Of a stretch of 64,000 nucleotides of DNA, positions 1-8,918 are shown piece after piece. Position 1 is the first letter of the stretch. The number at the start of each line of letters is the position of its first letter. The DNA is from Promicromonospora iranensis (GTDB lineage Bacteria; Actinomycetota; Actinomycetes; Actinomycetales; Cellulomonadaceae), in the NCBI RefSeq assembly GCF_028994805.1, contig NZ_JAJQQP010000011.1, positions 186,001 through 250,000 on the forward strand, read 5' to 3'. Under the pieces are notes generated by a model. That model was not told the DNA's origin. It saw only the letters and a program-made list of their open reading frames with translations, and did no database searches. The position numbers and the translations under genes are program-made.

Positions 1-24
1 GGACAAGCAGCGGGGACGCCCCGG

Positions 25-822
25 ATGCAGGAACGTGGTGGCGTGCAACCCGTCCGCGAGCTCGCCCGTCTGCTGCTGCCCGTCTCGTGTCCGTGCGGCG
101 AGCGCGACGTGCGGTGGTGCGCGCGGTGCGCGGCGCTCCTGGCCGGCCCGCCGGTGCGCACCGAGCACGGTGCACCCCGCCTGGACCGGCTCGACGGGGT
201 CCCGCCGGTGCCGGTGTGGGCGCTCACGCCGTACACGGGGCCGGTGCGGGACGTCGTCGTGCACTGGAAGGACCGGGGACGGGCGGACCTCGACCGGCTC
301 CTCGCGCCCGCGCTGCGGCGGGCCGCTGCCCGTATCGGCCCGGCGCTCGTGCCCGCGCTCGGCGGCGCCCCCGTCGCCGTCGTGCCGGTGCCCTCGACCG
401 GCGCGGCCCGCCGGGCGCGGAGCCGTGAGCCCGTGGCGGTCCTGGCCCGGGCGGTCACCCACGGCCTGCACGACGCCGGTGTCCGTGCTCGTCTGGTCCC
501 CGCCCTCGTCCGCCGCGGCGCCGCACGGGACCAGGTGGGCCTCGGTGCCCGCGCCCGTGGCCGCAACCTCGCGGGCGCCGTCCGCATGACGAGACGCGGA
601 GCGCGGGCGCTCGGACAAAGATCCGTATGCATTCTTGTGGACGACGTCCTGACGACGGGGGCCACACTGGCCGCCGTCGAACGAGTGCTCGAGGACGCCG
701 GTCACGACGTGCTGGGAGCGACTGTGCTGGCAGCGACGCCGCCCCCGGCGCACGAGTCCGGGATCGCGCCGCGCTCGGCGCGGGACACCGGGGAGGAATC
801 TGATCAGAACCTGAAAGTCTGA
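25..822 (+). CDS. ComF family phosphoribosyltransferase-like protein
   Basis: A 265-residue protein of the ComF family. ComF proteins join a cysteine-rich N-terminal zinc-ribbon-like segment to a type I phosphoribosyltransferase fold and are linked to DNA uptake in some bacteria; the role in actinobacteria is unknown. Seen here: the cysteine cluster CPCG...CARC near residues 25-36, and a PRPP-binding loop ILVDDVLTTGAT near residues 203-214. The start lies only 24 bases from the window edge, so an earlier in-frame start cannot be excluded. It precedes hpf on the same strand, the usual actinobacterial pairing. Length is ordinary for the family. Confidence 0.85.
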   Translation: MQERGGVQPVRELARLLLPVSCPCGERDVRWCARCAALLAGPPVRTEHGAPRLDRLDGVPPVPVWALTPYTGPVRDVVVHWKDRGRADLDRLLAPALRRAAARIGPALVPALGGAPVAVVPVPSTGAARRARSREPVAVLARAVTHGLHDAGVRARLVPALVRRGAARDQVGLGARARGRNLAGAVRMTRRGARALGQRSVCILVDDVLTTGATLAAVERVLEDAGHDVLGATVLAATPPPAHESGIAPRSARDTGEESDQNLKV

Positions 823-1055
823 CAGATCTCTGTCGTCTTGTTCACTGTCCGTTGGGGCTGTCGTTACCCAGGTGACGGAGTTAGCCTGAACGTTCCACGC
901 GAGATCGGAGCCCTGCCGACGTTGACGGGGCGTACGCGACGGGAGGTGGTTCGTGCCCGGCACCGGTAGCAGGGGGTGCCATGACGAGTAGAGACGGGTG
1001 CGCGCCGCCGGCAAGGGACGGCGTGGCCCAGAGTTCCCGGAGCGGAGATACACAC
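823..1055 (+). other. comF-hpf intergenic region
   Basis: These 233 bases lie between the comF stop and the chosen hpf start. I see no convincing reading frame. HPF genes usually have stress-responsive promoters, and the space allows one here, but I cannot point to a clear -35/-10 pair. The last bases hold the hpf ribosome binding site. Confidence 0.4.
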
Positions 1056-1727
1056 ATGGAAATTGTCGTTGTCGGCAGGCACACGGACGTGGCGGACCGG
1101 TTTCGCCAGCACGTCGAGGAGAAGCTCGCGAAGGTAGAGCTGCTGTCTCCCTACGTACGTCGGGTGGATGTGGAAGTCACGCACGAGAACAACCCACGAC
1201 TCTCCGAGAACCGCGAGCGAGTAGAGCTCACGCTGCGCGCCAAGGGTCCGGTGATCCGCGCCGAGGCCGCAGCGGACGACCGCTTCGGCGCCCTGGACCT
1301 CGCGATCGACAAGCTGAACGAGCGCCTGCGTCGCGCCCGCGACCGGCGCAAGGACCACCGGAACAACAAGGTGGTCGCCCCCGTGGACGTCCGTCCGCTC
1401 GAGGAGATCTTCGACGAGGACAACGCGTCCGCCGAAGCACCCGAGCCGCAGGTCTCGACACCGGCCGCGCTGTCCGAGCCCGGTGACTCCGTGGAGACCA
1501 CCATCGGCGACTCGCCCGTGGTGATCCGGCAGAAGCTCCACCACGCGGACCCGATGACGCTCGACGACGCCGTCTACGAGATGGAGATGGTGGGCCACGA
1601 CTTCTACCTGTTCATCGACAAGGAGACGTCGCGCCCCTCGGTGCTCTACAAGCGCAAGGGCTGGTCCTTCGGTGTGATCCAGCTCGACAACACCTGCGGC
1701 ACAGCGCCGGTCACCGACCTGACCTGA
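1056..1727 (+). CDS. hpf: Long-form ribosome hibernation promoting factor
   Basis: A 223-residue long-form HPF, which dimerises 70S ribosomes into inactive 100S particles in stationary phase or stress. The N-terminal ribosome-binding domain (residues 1 to about 105) begins MEIVVVGRHTDV and carries the basic stretch RRARDRRKDHR. The C-terminal dimerisation domain (about residues 160-223) ends in the typical YKRKGWSFGVIQL segment. I chose the ATG at 1056 because CGGAGA lies just upstream and the N-terminus matches the family; an in-frame ATG at 981 would add a non-conserved extension. The 233 bases after comF leave room for its own promoter. A hairpin follows the stop. Confidence 0.92.
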   Translation: MEIVVVGRHTDVADRFRQHVEEKLAKVELLSPYVRRVDVEVTHENNPRLSENRERVELTLRAKGPVIRAEAAADDRFGALDLAIDKLNERLRRARDRRKDHRNNKVVAPVDVRPLEEIFDEDNASAEAPEPQVSTPAALSEPGDSVETTIGDSPVVIRQKLHHADPMTLDDAVYEMEMVGHDFYLFIDKETSRPSVLYKRKGWSFGVIQLDNTCGTAPVTDLT

Positions 1728-1791
1728 GCCGACCTGGCCTGAGCCGCCCGATCTGAGCCCGCCGAGGCGGCGCTCCGGCTGGACGGAAGAC

Positions 1792-1837
1792 CTGGCGAAG
1801 TAGCACCGCGGCCGGCGCTGCGGTCCTACTTCGCCAG
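1792..1837. repeat. Intergenic hairpin A between hpf and lpqB
   Basis: An inverted repeat with 18-base arms (1792-1809 and 1820-1837) that match except at one position. It lies between the convergent hpf and lpqB stops, so it is well placed as a bidirectional terminator. It has no T-tract. The left arm CTGGCGAAGTAGCACCGC matches the arm of the hairpin at 52341-52391 at 16 of 18 positions, which suggests a dispersed repeat family rather than a chance hairpin. Confidence 0.75.
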
Positions 1838-1854
1838 TGCCGTCCCGGGGCGGG

Positions 1855-3582
1855 TCAGCCCGGGTAGGCGACCAGGTCGACGTCCTCGGCCAGCGGCTGC
1901 CACACGCCGGTCTCCTCGTGCTCGAGGTCGCCGTCCTTGGTGATCACCATGATCCCCTTGTCGGCCACCCCGGCCGCCAGCTGCACGACGTCCGTCAGCC
2001 CCGGCAGCTGCTTCGACTGGCCACCGGCACCCGGGAGGCCGCCGACGCCGGCGTTCCAGACGCCCGACGTGCCCTCGCCGTCGCTCGCCAGGAGCGCGAG
2101 GGTGGTGAGCCCGGACCAGCGAGCCTCCTCGACGCGGGCCACCGGCGCCGCGACCGAGATGGGCGGCGCGAGGTCGACCGGGACCTTCTCGCCGTTCCGC
2201 ACGATGCCGGCCACCTGCACCTGGGTGCCGGTGGGCGCCTGGCTCACGACCGCGATGCGCGATCCCTCCGGCGACACCGACACGCTGAGCACCTTGCGGC
2301 CGCTCAGCCAGTCGGGCTCCACCTCGACCACCTCGACCGTCTTGGTCGACACCTGCAGCTCGCCGGTGTCGCCGCTGCTCCAGGTGTTGCCGAACTTGTC
2401 GACCGAGGGAGCTGCCAGGTCCGGCCCGACGATGAGCGTCACGGGACCGCCCTCGTCGTCGGACGAGACGTTCACGATCTGGTCGGTACCGTCCCGCACC
2501 ACGACCGGTGTGGTCGCCGGGCTGAGCGCGAGCGCGGTCGGGTCCAACGCCGACAGGTCCACGGGCACGTCGTGCTCGACGAGCCTGCCGTCCTCGACGC
2601 GGTACAGCTGGTCGTCCTGCAGCGCCATCGCCTGGACGATGGTGGCGGGCAGGTCGACGTCCGTCTGGTCCACGGAGAGGCGGCTGGTGTCGCTGAACAG
2701 GTCCACGGCCACCGTGCGGCCTGCCCCCTCGGAGAGGGTCGCCGAGATCTGCGCCGCGACCACGGAGCGCTCGGCGGCAGGGGCGGTGCTGATCTGCTCG
2801 CTGAGGCGGACGGCGACAGGCTCGTTCCCGTCCGTGTCCTGGATCGACGGTGACACGAGCTGGGTGCCCTCCGGCACGAGGGACCGGGTGGCTCCCTGCA
2901 GCCACTCGGGCGGCCCGGCGAGCAGCTCCTGGACCGCGTCCCGGCGCCAGGACTGCCGCGGGAACCACCGCATGTCGGGGACGAAGCTCTTGATGTTCCC
3001 TTCGGCGGGGAAGTACAGGCGGGTCGCCCGGTACTGGTTCGCGAACAGGTTGGCGGGCACGAGCACCCCGTTGTCGAGCCCGGAGATGCGCCACTCGCCG
3101 CCCGCCTGGGTGAGCGTGAACCGGTAGCTCAGCTCCCGCGGGTTCCCCACCTCGGTGTACGTGCCGGCCGTGTCGAGGGTCGCGATGGTCGTCGCGTGCG
3201 CGGCCACCTCGACGGTCTCGCCGTCCTTGACGTCGACGCCGCTCACGGACGGTTCCAGCAGTGGCGGCTCACGGACCACCCGCACCGACCCGTCGGGGTC
3301 CCACGTGCCCGCCGCGTCATCGGTCAGGAACTCCCGCGCGGTCTGGAACTCCTTCGGTGACGTCGTGGCGGCGACGGCCGCACCCAGGAAACCCGAGACG
3401 ATCGCGCGTGGTTCGGCGCCGACCGCCGGACCCTGCGGGAGCAGTGCGATGTCGACCTGCGGGTCCGCGTTCGCGGTACTCACCCGGACCGGGCCGGACG
3501 TCGGGATCTGGGCGCAGGCCCCGAGCGTGACGGCACAGGCCAGCGCGGCGACGGCAGCCACGACGTGGGTTCCCTTGCGCAT
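1855..3582 (-). CDS. lpqB: Lipoprotein LpqB
   Basis: A 575-residue lipoprotein of the LpqB family, the accessory lipoprotein of the MtrAB two-component system; in mycobacteria LpqB affects MtrB signalling. A signal peptide ends in the lipobox LGAC with acyl-acceptor Cys23. The mid-region (about residues 170-330) looks like a GerMN-type domain, including the RLYFPAEGNIKSF segment, and the C-terminal half fits the LpqB beta-propeller domain. The ATG start overlaps the mtrB stop as TGATG, showing translational coupling. The open frame continues upstream through mtrB, but that extension is a shadow. Length is normal for the family. Confidence 0.93.
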   Translation of the reverse strand: MRKGTHVVAAVAALACAVTLGACAQIPTSGPVRVSTANADPQVDIALLPQGPAVGAEPRAIVSGFLGAAVAATTSPKEFQTAREFLTDDAAGTWDPDGSVRVVREPPLLEPSVSGVDVKDGETVEVAAHATTIATLDTAGTYTEVGNPRELSYRFTLTQAGGEWRISGLDNGVLVPANLFANQYRATRLYFPAEGNIKSFVPDMRWFPRQSWRRDAVQELLAGPPEWLQGATRSLVPEGTQLVSPSIQDTDGNEPVAVRLSEQISTAPAAERSVVAAQISATLSEGAGRTVAVDLFSDTSRLSVDQTDVDLPATIVQAMALQDDQLYRVEDGRLVEHDVPVDLSALDPTALALSPATTPVVVRDGTDQIVNVSSDDEGGPVTLIVGPDLAAPSVDKFGNTWSSGDTGELQVSTKTVEVVEVEPDWLSGRKVLSVSVSPEGSRIAVVSQAPTGTQVQVAGIVRNGEKVPVDLAPPISVAAPVARVEEARWSGLTTLALLASDGEGTSGVWNAGVGGLPGAGGQSKQLPGLTDVVQLAAGVADKGIMVITKDGDLEHEETGVWQPLAEDVDLVAYPG

Positions 3583-5342
3583 CAGTGCACCTCCACGTCG
3601 TTGCCTGCGGACATCCCCACCACGTCGGTGCTCCCGGGGTCGGACAGGTCCGGGATCGCCGTCGGGGTGGGGCCCGTGGGCGGGTTGATCACGGGGATCT
3701 GGCCGGTCCGGAGCCCGGGCTCGTGCGAGGCGGGCGCCATGGTCACCGGCGGCTCGCCCACCTGCACGCCGGCGCTGCGCGGCAGCGTCAGCCGGAAGCT
3801 CGCGCCCTGCCCGGGGCGGCCCCACGCGTCGAGGCGCCCCGCGTGCAGGTGGGCGTCCTCGAGGGCGATCGCGAGGCCCAGGCCGGACCCGCCGGTGGTA
3901 CGGGCACGCGCCGGGTCGGCGCGCCAGAAGCGGTCGAAGACGTGCTCGACCTCCTGCTTGGTCATGCCGACGCCGTAGTCGCGCACGACGACGGCGACGG
4001 CGCGGTCGTCCTCGGCGACCGTCACCTCGACCGGCCGCTCCTCGGCGTGCTCGATCGCGTTGACCACGAGGTTGCGCAGGATGCGCTCGATCCGGCGCGG
4101 GTCGAAGTCGGCCGCCGCGTCGGCGTCGGGCAGCCGCACCGAGACCCGGACGTCCTTGCTGTTCGCGAGCGGGGCGGCCTGCTCGACCACCGACATGACG
4201 ACGTCGCGCAGGTCGCGGCGCTCGGCATCGAGGACGGCGGCGCCGGCGTCGAACCGGCTGATCTCCAGCAGGTCGGACAGGAGGGACTCGAAGCGGTCGA
4301 TCTGGCCGAGCAGCAGCTCGGCCGAGCGGGCGGCGTCCTCGTCCATCTGGTGCCGCGACTCGTGGATGATCTCGCTCGCCATGCGGATGGTCGTGAGCGG
4401 GGTACGCAGCTCGTGCGACACGTCGGACACGAACCGGCGCTGCATGGCGGAGAGCTCCTCCATACGCCGGATCTGGTCCTGGAGGCTCTCCGCCATCTCG
4501 TTGAACGACCGTGCGAGGCTCGCCATCTCGTCGGTGCCGCGGGCGCCCGGCATGCGCTCGGACAGGTGCCCCTCGGCGAGCCGCTCCGCCACCGTCGCCG
4601 CCCGGGTCACCGGCGTCACCGTCTGCCGGGCCATGGTCCAGGTCACGACGCCGAGGAGCGCCAGCATGCCGAACCCGCCGGCGAGGAGCACGCGGTGCAC
4701 GAACGACAGCGTCTCCTGCTCGGGCTCCAGCGAGTAGAGGTAGTAGATCTCGTACCTGGCGTCGGGCGTGGCCTGGACCGTGGAGCCCACGATGACACCC
4801 GGTTGGTCCATGCCGGACCCGTCGGCCGTGGGGACGCCCACCGCCTGCAGCACCTGGTCGTCCTCGGACGCGAGGTTCGCCTGGCGCAGCTCGCTGGTGA
4901 TCACCACGTCGGTCAGGTCGGCCCGGGAGGCGAAGTCGGCCACCTGCGCGGTGGTACCCAGCTCGTGCATCAGGAAGTACTCGTCCGCGGTGGAGCCGCT
5001 CGTGGCACCGAGGGTCGCCATCGTGTCCAGCAGCAGGGTCTGCAGCTCGCCGTCCGACGTCGTCGCCGTGTCCGAGAAGTTCTCCGACACCTGCGTGGTC
5101 AGTGCGGCGGCCTCCTTGTCGATGGCGGCGAGCCGCTGCTCGTAGATGCCGTCCCGGACCGACGTGGACAGGTACAGCCCGAGCACGGCGATCGCCGCGA
5201 AGCCGATCGCCAGCGCGGTGGTGACCACGCGCAGCTGCAGGGAGGAGCGCCACTGCGCGACCGCGCGCCGGGTGGACCGGACCGTGACCACACGGGCCCG
5301 GTGCACCGCCCGGCGCAGCCACGTGACCAGGCCGTGCGGCAT
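3582..5342 (-). CDS. mtrB: Sensor histidine kinase MtrB
   Basis: A 586-residue membrane histidine kinase, partner of MtrA in controlling cell-wall hydrolases and division in actinobacteria. Seen here: a first membrane segment near residues 38-60, an extracytoplasmic domain to about residue 220, a second membrane segment, a HAMP linker, the phospho-acceptor box SHELRTP with His310, an N box (NLVVNAIEHAEE), and G boxes DYGVGM and GGSGLGLAI. The start overlaps the mtrA stop as TGATG and the stop overlaps the lpqB start the same way, so the three genes form one tightly coupled operon. All catalytic boxes are intact. Confidence 0.95.
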   Translation of the reverse strand: MPHGLVTWLRRAVHRARVVTVRSTRRAVAQWRSSLQLRVVTTALAIGFAAIAVLGLYLSTSVRDGIYEQRLAAIDKEAAALTTQVSENFSDTATTSDGELQTLLLDTMATLGATSGSTADEYFLMHELGTTAQVADFASRADLTDVVITSELRQANLASEDDQVLQAVGVPTADGSGMDQPGVIVGSTVQATPDARYEIYYLYSLEPEQETLSFVHRVLLAGGFGMLALLGVVTWTMARQTVTPVTRAATVAERLAEGHLSERMPGARGTDEMASLARSFNEMAESLQDQIRRMEELSAMQRRFVSDVSHELRTPLTTIRMASEIIHESRHQMDEDAARSAELLLGQIDRFESLLSDLLEISRFDAGAAVLDAERRDLRDVVMSVVEQAAPLANSKDVRVSVRLPDADAAADFDPRRIERILRNLVVNAIEHAEERPVEVTVAEDDRAVAVVVRDYGVGMTKQEVEHVFDRFWRADPARARTTGGSGLGLAIALEDAHLHAGRLDAWGRPGQGASFRLTLPRSAGVQVGEPPVTMAPASHEPGLRTGQIPVINPPTGPTPTAIPDLSDPGSTDVVGMSAGNDVEVH

Positions 5343-6022
5343 CAGCGTGTCGCGCCCGCCTTGTAACCGACGCCACGCACCGTGAGCACGATCTCCGGGT
5401 TCTCCGGGTCACGCTCGATCTTGGAGCGCAGGCGCTGGACGTGGACGTTGACCAGGCGCGTGTCGGCGCTGTGGCGGTAGCCCCAGACCCGTTCGAGGAG
5501 CACCTCGCGCGTGAACACCTGCCACGGCTTGCGGGCCAGCGCCACGAGCAGGTCGAACTCCAGCGGCGTGAGCGCGATGCGCTCGCCGTCGCGCATGACC
5601 GTGTGGCCGGTGACGTCGATCTCGACGTCACCCACGACGAGGCGCTCCGGGCCCGGGTCCTCGCTGCGGCGCATCCGGGCCTTGATCCGGGCGACGAGCT
5701 CCTTGGGCTTGAACGGCTTGGAGACGTAGTCGTCGGCACCCGACTCCAGGCCCACCACGACGTCGAGCGTGTCGGACTTGGCCGTCAGCATGATGATCGG
5801 CACCCCGGACTCGGCGCGGATCTCGCGGCAGACCTGTACGCCGTCCTTGCCGGGCAGCATGAGATCGAGCAGCACGAGGTCCGGCTGGTGGGTGCGGAAC
5901 ATCCCCAGCGCGGAGTCGCCGTCGGCACAGAACACGGCATCGATCCCCTCGCCCTTGAGGACGATGCCGATCATTTCTGCCAGCGCTGTGTCGTCGTCGA
6001 CGACGAGAACTCGTACCTTCAT
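5342..6022 (-). CDS. mtrA: Response regulator MtrA
   Basis: A 226-residue OmpR/PhoB-type response regulator. The receiver domain has acidic residues D9-D10, the phosphorylation site Asp53 in LLDLMLPG and the conserved Lys102; a winged-helix DNA-binding domain follows (about residues 130-226, ending VRGVGYKAG). I chose the ATG at 6022 because GGAGG sits just upstream and the protein then starts MKVRVLVVDDD; an in-frame start at 6052 would add ten unconserved residues. MtrA regulates peptidoglycan hydrolase genes in mycobacteria and corynebacteria. The secreted envelope enzymes in this window are possible targets, but no binding site was identified. Confidence 0.95.
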   Translation of the reverse strand: MKVRVLVVDDDTALAEMIGIVLKGEGIDAVFCADGDSALGMFRTHQPDLVLLDLMLPGKDGVQVCREIRAESGVPIIMLTAKSDTLDVVVGLESGADDYVSKPFKPKELVARIKARMRRSEDPGPERLVVGDVEIDVTGHTVMRDGERIALTPLEFDLLVALARKPWQVFTREVLLERVWGYRHSADTRLVNVHVQRLRSKIERDPENPEIVLTVRGVGYKAGATR

Positions 6023-6297
6023 GTCCTCCAGTGTGCCAGGCGGGTCCAGCAAAGCCGGCCTACCGGGCCGCGAGGGCGCGGGAATGCCGCAGGTTCACCC
6101 GCCAGGAGCACCTCGCCACGCTCCGGCGCACCGGACATTTCCGACGGGAGACGCTCCTCGTCGAACCTGGTGGCCCCGGATGTGACCACCGCCCCGCTCG
6201 GGTGATATCGGGCTCCCTCCCGACCGATCTTGGCTACGATCCCCTCAATTGCCGACGGACCGGATAAACCGGCCATAAGGCGGACAGGGGAAATCAA
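6023..6297. promoter_or_regulatory. Divergent promoter region, mtrA and secreted peptidase
   Basis: These 275 bases separate the divergent starts of mtrA (-) and the trypsin-like peptidase (+), so promoters for both must lie here or within the flanking genes. The right part is less GC-rich than its surroundings, with TTGGCT near 6230 and ATAAAC near 6264 as possible promoter hexamers for the peptidase. Their spacing is poor, so I do not assign them. No open frame here looks real. Confidence 0.4.
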
Positions 6298-7476
6298 GTG
6301 GGCAGAACTCAGAGGGTGCGCCTCGTGGCGATGGCGGCCGCCGTCACCGTCACCGCGACGGTCGCGTGCGTCCCGGCCGCGTGGGGTGCCGGGAACACCG
6401 GTGCGACCCAGGCGGTCAGCGCGGCTCCCGCCCGGGCCACCCAGCCGGTCGACTCGGACATCGTGTCGACCGTGGCACCCGTGCTGAAGGCCGACGGCAG
6501 CTCGACCCGTCGCTACTCGGCCAAGGAGCTGCAGCGCGTCGACGCGGCGGGCGGTGACCCGGCCGTGCTCGAGTACTGGACGCCGGAGCGGATGGCCGCG
6601 GCCAAGCCGCTGGATGCGCCGGGCGACAGCGCACTCGTGCAGCGGATGGCGCAGGACGTCGCGGCGGGCCTCGCCTCGGGCACGGCCGTCGGCAAGGCGA
6701 ACACCCTGCCGAGCGCTCCCGCCGGAGACTCCGGTCAGGGTGGCACGATCGTCAGCCGCCCGGTGGCGCCCGAGAACGCCGGCGGCGCGCAGACCAACGC
6801 GATCAGGCGGTGGCCGATCAGCAACGGCAAGCTCTTCATCGGCGGGTACGGCAGTGGCTCCTACTGCTCGGCCGCGACGATCAACACCAAGTCCAAGCGC
6901 GTGGTCATCACCGCAGGGCACTGCCTGCACAGTGGGCGGGGCGGCAGCTGGTACAGCAACCTGGTCTTCGTGCCCGACTTCAGAGGTGAAGCGGTCAACA
7001 AGACGCCGTACGGGACCTTCCAGGCGCGCACCCTGCACACCTTCAAGACGTGGATCCAGAAGGGCGGCACGTCGCAGGGCTGGTACCGAGACGTGGGCAT
7101 GCTCACCACGTTCTCGAACGGGCAGGGCAAGCGGGTCGTCAAGGCGGTCGGCGGCAACGGCCTCAAGATCGACCAGTACTACCGCTGGCCGGCGACGGTG
7201 TTCGGCTACCCGTCCAACCTGTCCGACGGCCAGTCGATGTGGGGCTGTCAGGGCATGACCCGCAAGAGTGGAGTCGCGGCGCGTACCTCACTGATCAGCG
7301 GGTGCAACTTCGGCACCGGAGCATCGGGCGGCCCGTGGGTGTGGCACTACAACAACAGCACCCGCCTCGGGTACGTCCGGGGCGTGACGTCGTACGGCAC
7401 CCCTGCCAACCGGTCCATGGGTGCGCCGCACTTCGACAGGGCCGTGCGCAGGCTCGCGGTCTCGACGAACAACTAG
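6298..7476 (+). CDS. Secreted trypsin-like serine peptidase
   Basis: A 392-residue S1-family (chymotrypsin-fold) serine peptidase. The GTG start is preceded by AGGGGAAA. A Sec signal peptide (basic N-terminus, hydrophobic stretch about residues 8-28, cleavage near AWGA) is followed by a probable propeptide to about residue 160. The catalytic triad can be read as His208 (ITAGHC), Asp265 (RDVGM) and Ser343 (GASGGPW). It resembles actinobacterial extracellular peptidases of the V8/trypsin-like type; the substrate is unknown. It is monocistronic, with a strong hairpin 15 bases after the stop. Confidence 0.88.
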   Translation: MGRTQRVRLVAMAAAVTVTATVACVPAAWGAGNTGATQAVSAAPARATQPVDSDIVSTVAPVLKADGSSTRRYSAKELQRVDAAGGDPAVLEYWTPERMAAAKPLDAPGDSALVQRMAQDVAAGLASGTAVGKANTLPSAPAGDSGQGGTIVSRPVAPENAGGAQTNAIRRWPISNGKLFIGGYGSGSYCSAATINTKSKRVVITAGHCLHSGRGGSWYSNLVFVPDFRGEAVNKTPYGTFQARTLHTFKTWIQKGGTSQGWYRDVGMLTTFSNGQGKRVVKAVGGNGLKIDQYYRWPATVFGYPSNLSDGQSMWGCQGMTRKSGVAARTSLISGCNFGTGASGGPWVWHYNNSTRLGYVRGVTSYGTPANRSMGAPHFDRAVRRLAVSTNN

Positions 7477-7491
7477 CTCGGCAGTGCGCGA

Positions 7492-7524
7492 GAGCGCCCG
7501 GCCGCCTCGTGCGGCCGGGCGCTC
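7492..7524. terminator. Hairpin terminator between peptidase and DUF58 gene
   Basis: Perfect 14-base arms (7492-7505 and 7511-7524) with a 5-base loop, almost entirely G and C. It lies between convergent genes and has no T-tract in either direction. It probably works as a bidirectional terminator or transcript-end stabiliser. Confidence 0.75.
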
Positions 7525-7555
7525 CTGTGTTCGGCTGTCGTGGGCGACCTGCCGG

Positions 7556-8908
7556 TCAGAGCCGACCGGCCGCCTTGAGGGCCAGGTACTCGTCCGCCAG
7601 GCGCGGCGCCAGGTCGTCGGGCAACGCCTCGACCACGTCCGCCCCGTAGCGGCGCAGCATCGTGGTGACCGCCGTGCGCTCCAGGTCGCCCCGTGCGGCA
7701 GCAGCGGCGTCGTACACCTCGGCGACCGTGTCCCGGCCGGAGCGCAGCCCCGCCACCTCCTCGTCCGCGACGGAGGCGACGACCACCGTGTGGTCGCGGG
7801 CGAGCTGGTCCACGACCGGGAGCAGGCCGTTCTCCACCGCCGCCGGGTCGAGGGTGGTCAGCAGCACCACGAGCGCGCGCTGCGTCATGCGGGTCCGCAC
7901 CTGCGCGACCACCCCGGGCCAGTCCGTCTCCAGCAGCACCGGTTCGACGGTGGCCAGGGACTCCGCCATGGCCGGCATGAGCCGGGGGCCTGCGGCGCCC
8001 ACCACGCGGGAGCGTACGGTGCGGTCGAACGCCACGAGCTCCACCCGGTCGCCCGCGTGCCCGGCCAGCGCCGCGAGCAGCAGTGCCGCCTCGATGCTGG
8101 CATCCAGACGGGGCGCGCCCGTCGAGTCCGCGGCACCCACGCGCGCGGCGGACGTGCGTCCGGTGTCCAGCACGATGAGCACACGCCGGTCCCGCTCGGG
8201 GCGCCACGTGCGCACCACCACCTCGCGGCGCCGGGCCGTGGCGCGCCAGTCGATCGAGCGGACGTCGTCGCCCACCACGTACTCCCGCAGCGAGTCGAAC
8301 TCGGTGCCCTCGCCGCGGATCTGCACCGCCGCGCGACCGTCCATCTCCCGCAGCCGTGCGAGGCGCGAGGGGAGGTGCTTGCGGCTCGCGAACTCCGGCA
8401 GCACCCGCAGACGGCCCGGGACAGGCAGCGTGACCTGGCGGCCCGCCAGCCCGAGCGGGCCGAGGCTGCGGATCGTCACGCCGCCCGCGGTCCGGTCGCC
8501 CCGCCGGGTCGGCACGAGCGTCGTGGGCAGGCGTGCGGCCTCTCCGTCCGGCAGGTCCACGTGGTGCCGCCCCGCTCCGCCCGACGCCGGGCGCACCCGC
8601 TCGGTGCTCCCCCGCCCCGGACCGGCTCCTGCCGAGGGCCCCCACGCGTCCCGGACCACGGCGCGCAGCCGCCGCCCGGAAGCGTTGCGGACCACCAGCT
8701 CGCTGGTGGCCTCCGAGCGCAGCCGGACCGAGCCGGGTACCCGCCGCTGCACCGCCACCCGTCGCGGCGAGGCGGCCAGGACCACGTCGGCGACACCCGC
8801 GAGGACCACCACCGCCGACCACACGAGCACCGTCCCGTCCGCCGGCAGGAGCAGCACGGGAACTACGCCGAGCCCCATCAGGGCGGCGGCACGCCACGTC
8901 ACGACCAT
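7556..8908 (-). CDS. DUF58 domain-containing protein
   Basis: A 450-residue DUF58 protein. This family sits beside MoxR AAA+ ATPases and has a von Willebrand factor A-like fold. Two N-terminal hydrophobic segments (about residues 5-45) are followed by a beta-rich region, then the DUF58 signature around DDVRSIDWRATARR and a vWA-like strand VLIVLDTGR. I chose the ATG at 8908 because the protein then starts directly with the first membrane segment; an in-frame start further upstream would run into moxR. Ten bases separate it from the moxR stop, so the two are co-transcribed. The function is probably chaperone-like assembly of an envelope or metal-containing complex. Confidence 0.88.
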   Translation of the reverse strand: MVVTWRAAALMGLGVVPVLLLPADGTVLVWSAVVVLAGVADVVLAASPRRVAVQRRVPGSVRLRSEATSELVVRNASGRRLRAVVRDAWGPSAGAGPGRGSTERVRPASGGAGRHHVDLPDGEAARLPTTLVPTRRGDRTAGGVTIRSLGPLGLAGRQVTLPVPGRLRVLPEFASRKHLPSRLARLREMDGRAAVQIRGEGTEFDSLREYVVGDDVRSIDWRATARRREVVVRTWRPERDRRVLIVLDTGRTSAARVGAADSTGAPRLDASIEAALLLAALAGHAGDRVELVAFDRTVRSRVVGAAGPRLMPAMAESLATVEPVLLETDWPGVVAQVRTRMTQRALVVLLTTLDPAAVENGLLPVVDQLARDHTVVVASVADEEVAGLRSGRDTVAEVYDAAAAARGDLERTAVTTMLRRYGADVVEALPDDLAPRLADEYLALKAAGRL

Positions 8909-8918
8909 GCGCGCGGCC

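Noticed and set aside
1855-5739. A 1294-codon open frame covering lpqB and continuing upstream through mtrB and into mtrA
   Set aside because: The upstream part is a high-GC shadow rich in Arg and Ala, while mtrB and mtrA read perfectly in their own frames. Only the last 575 codons are lpqB.
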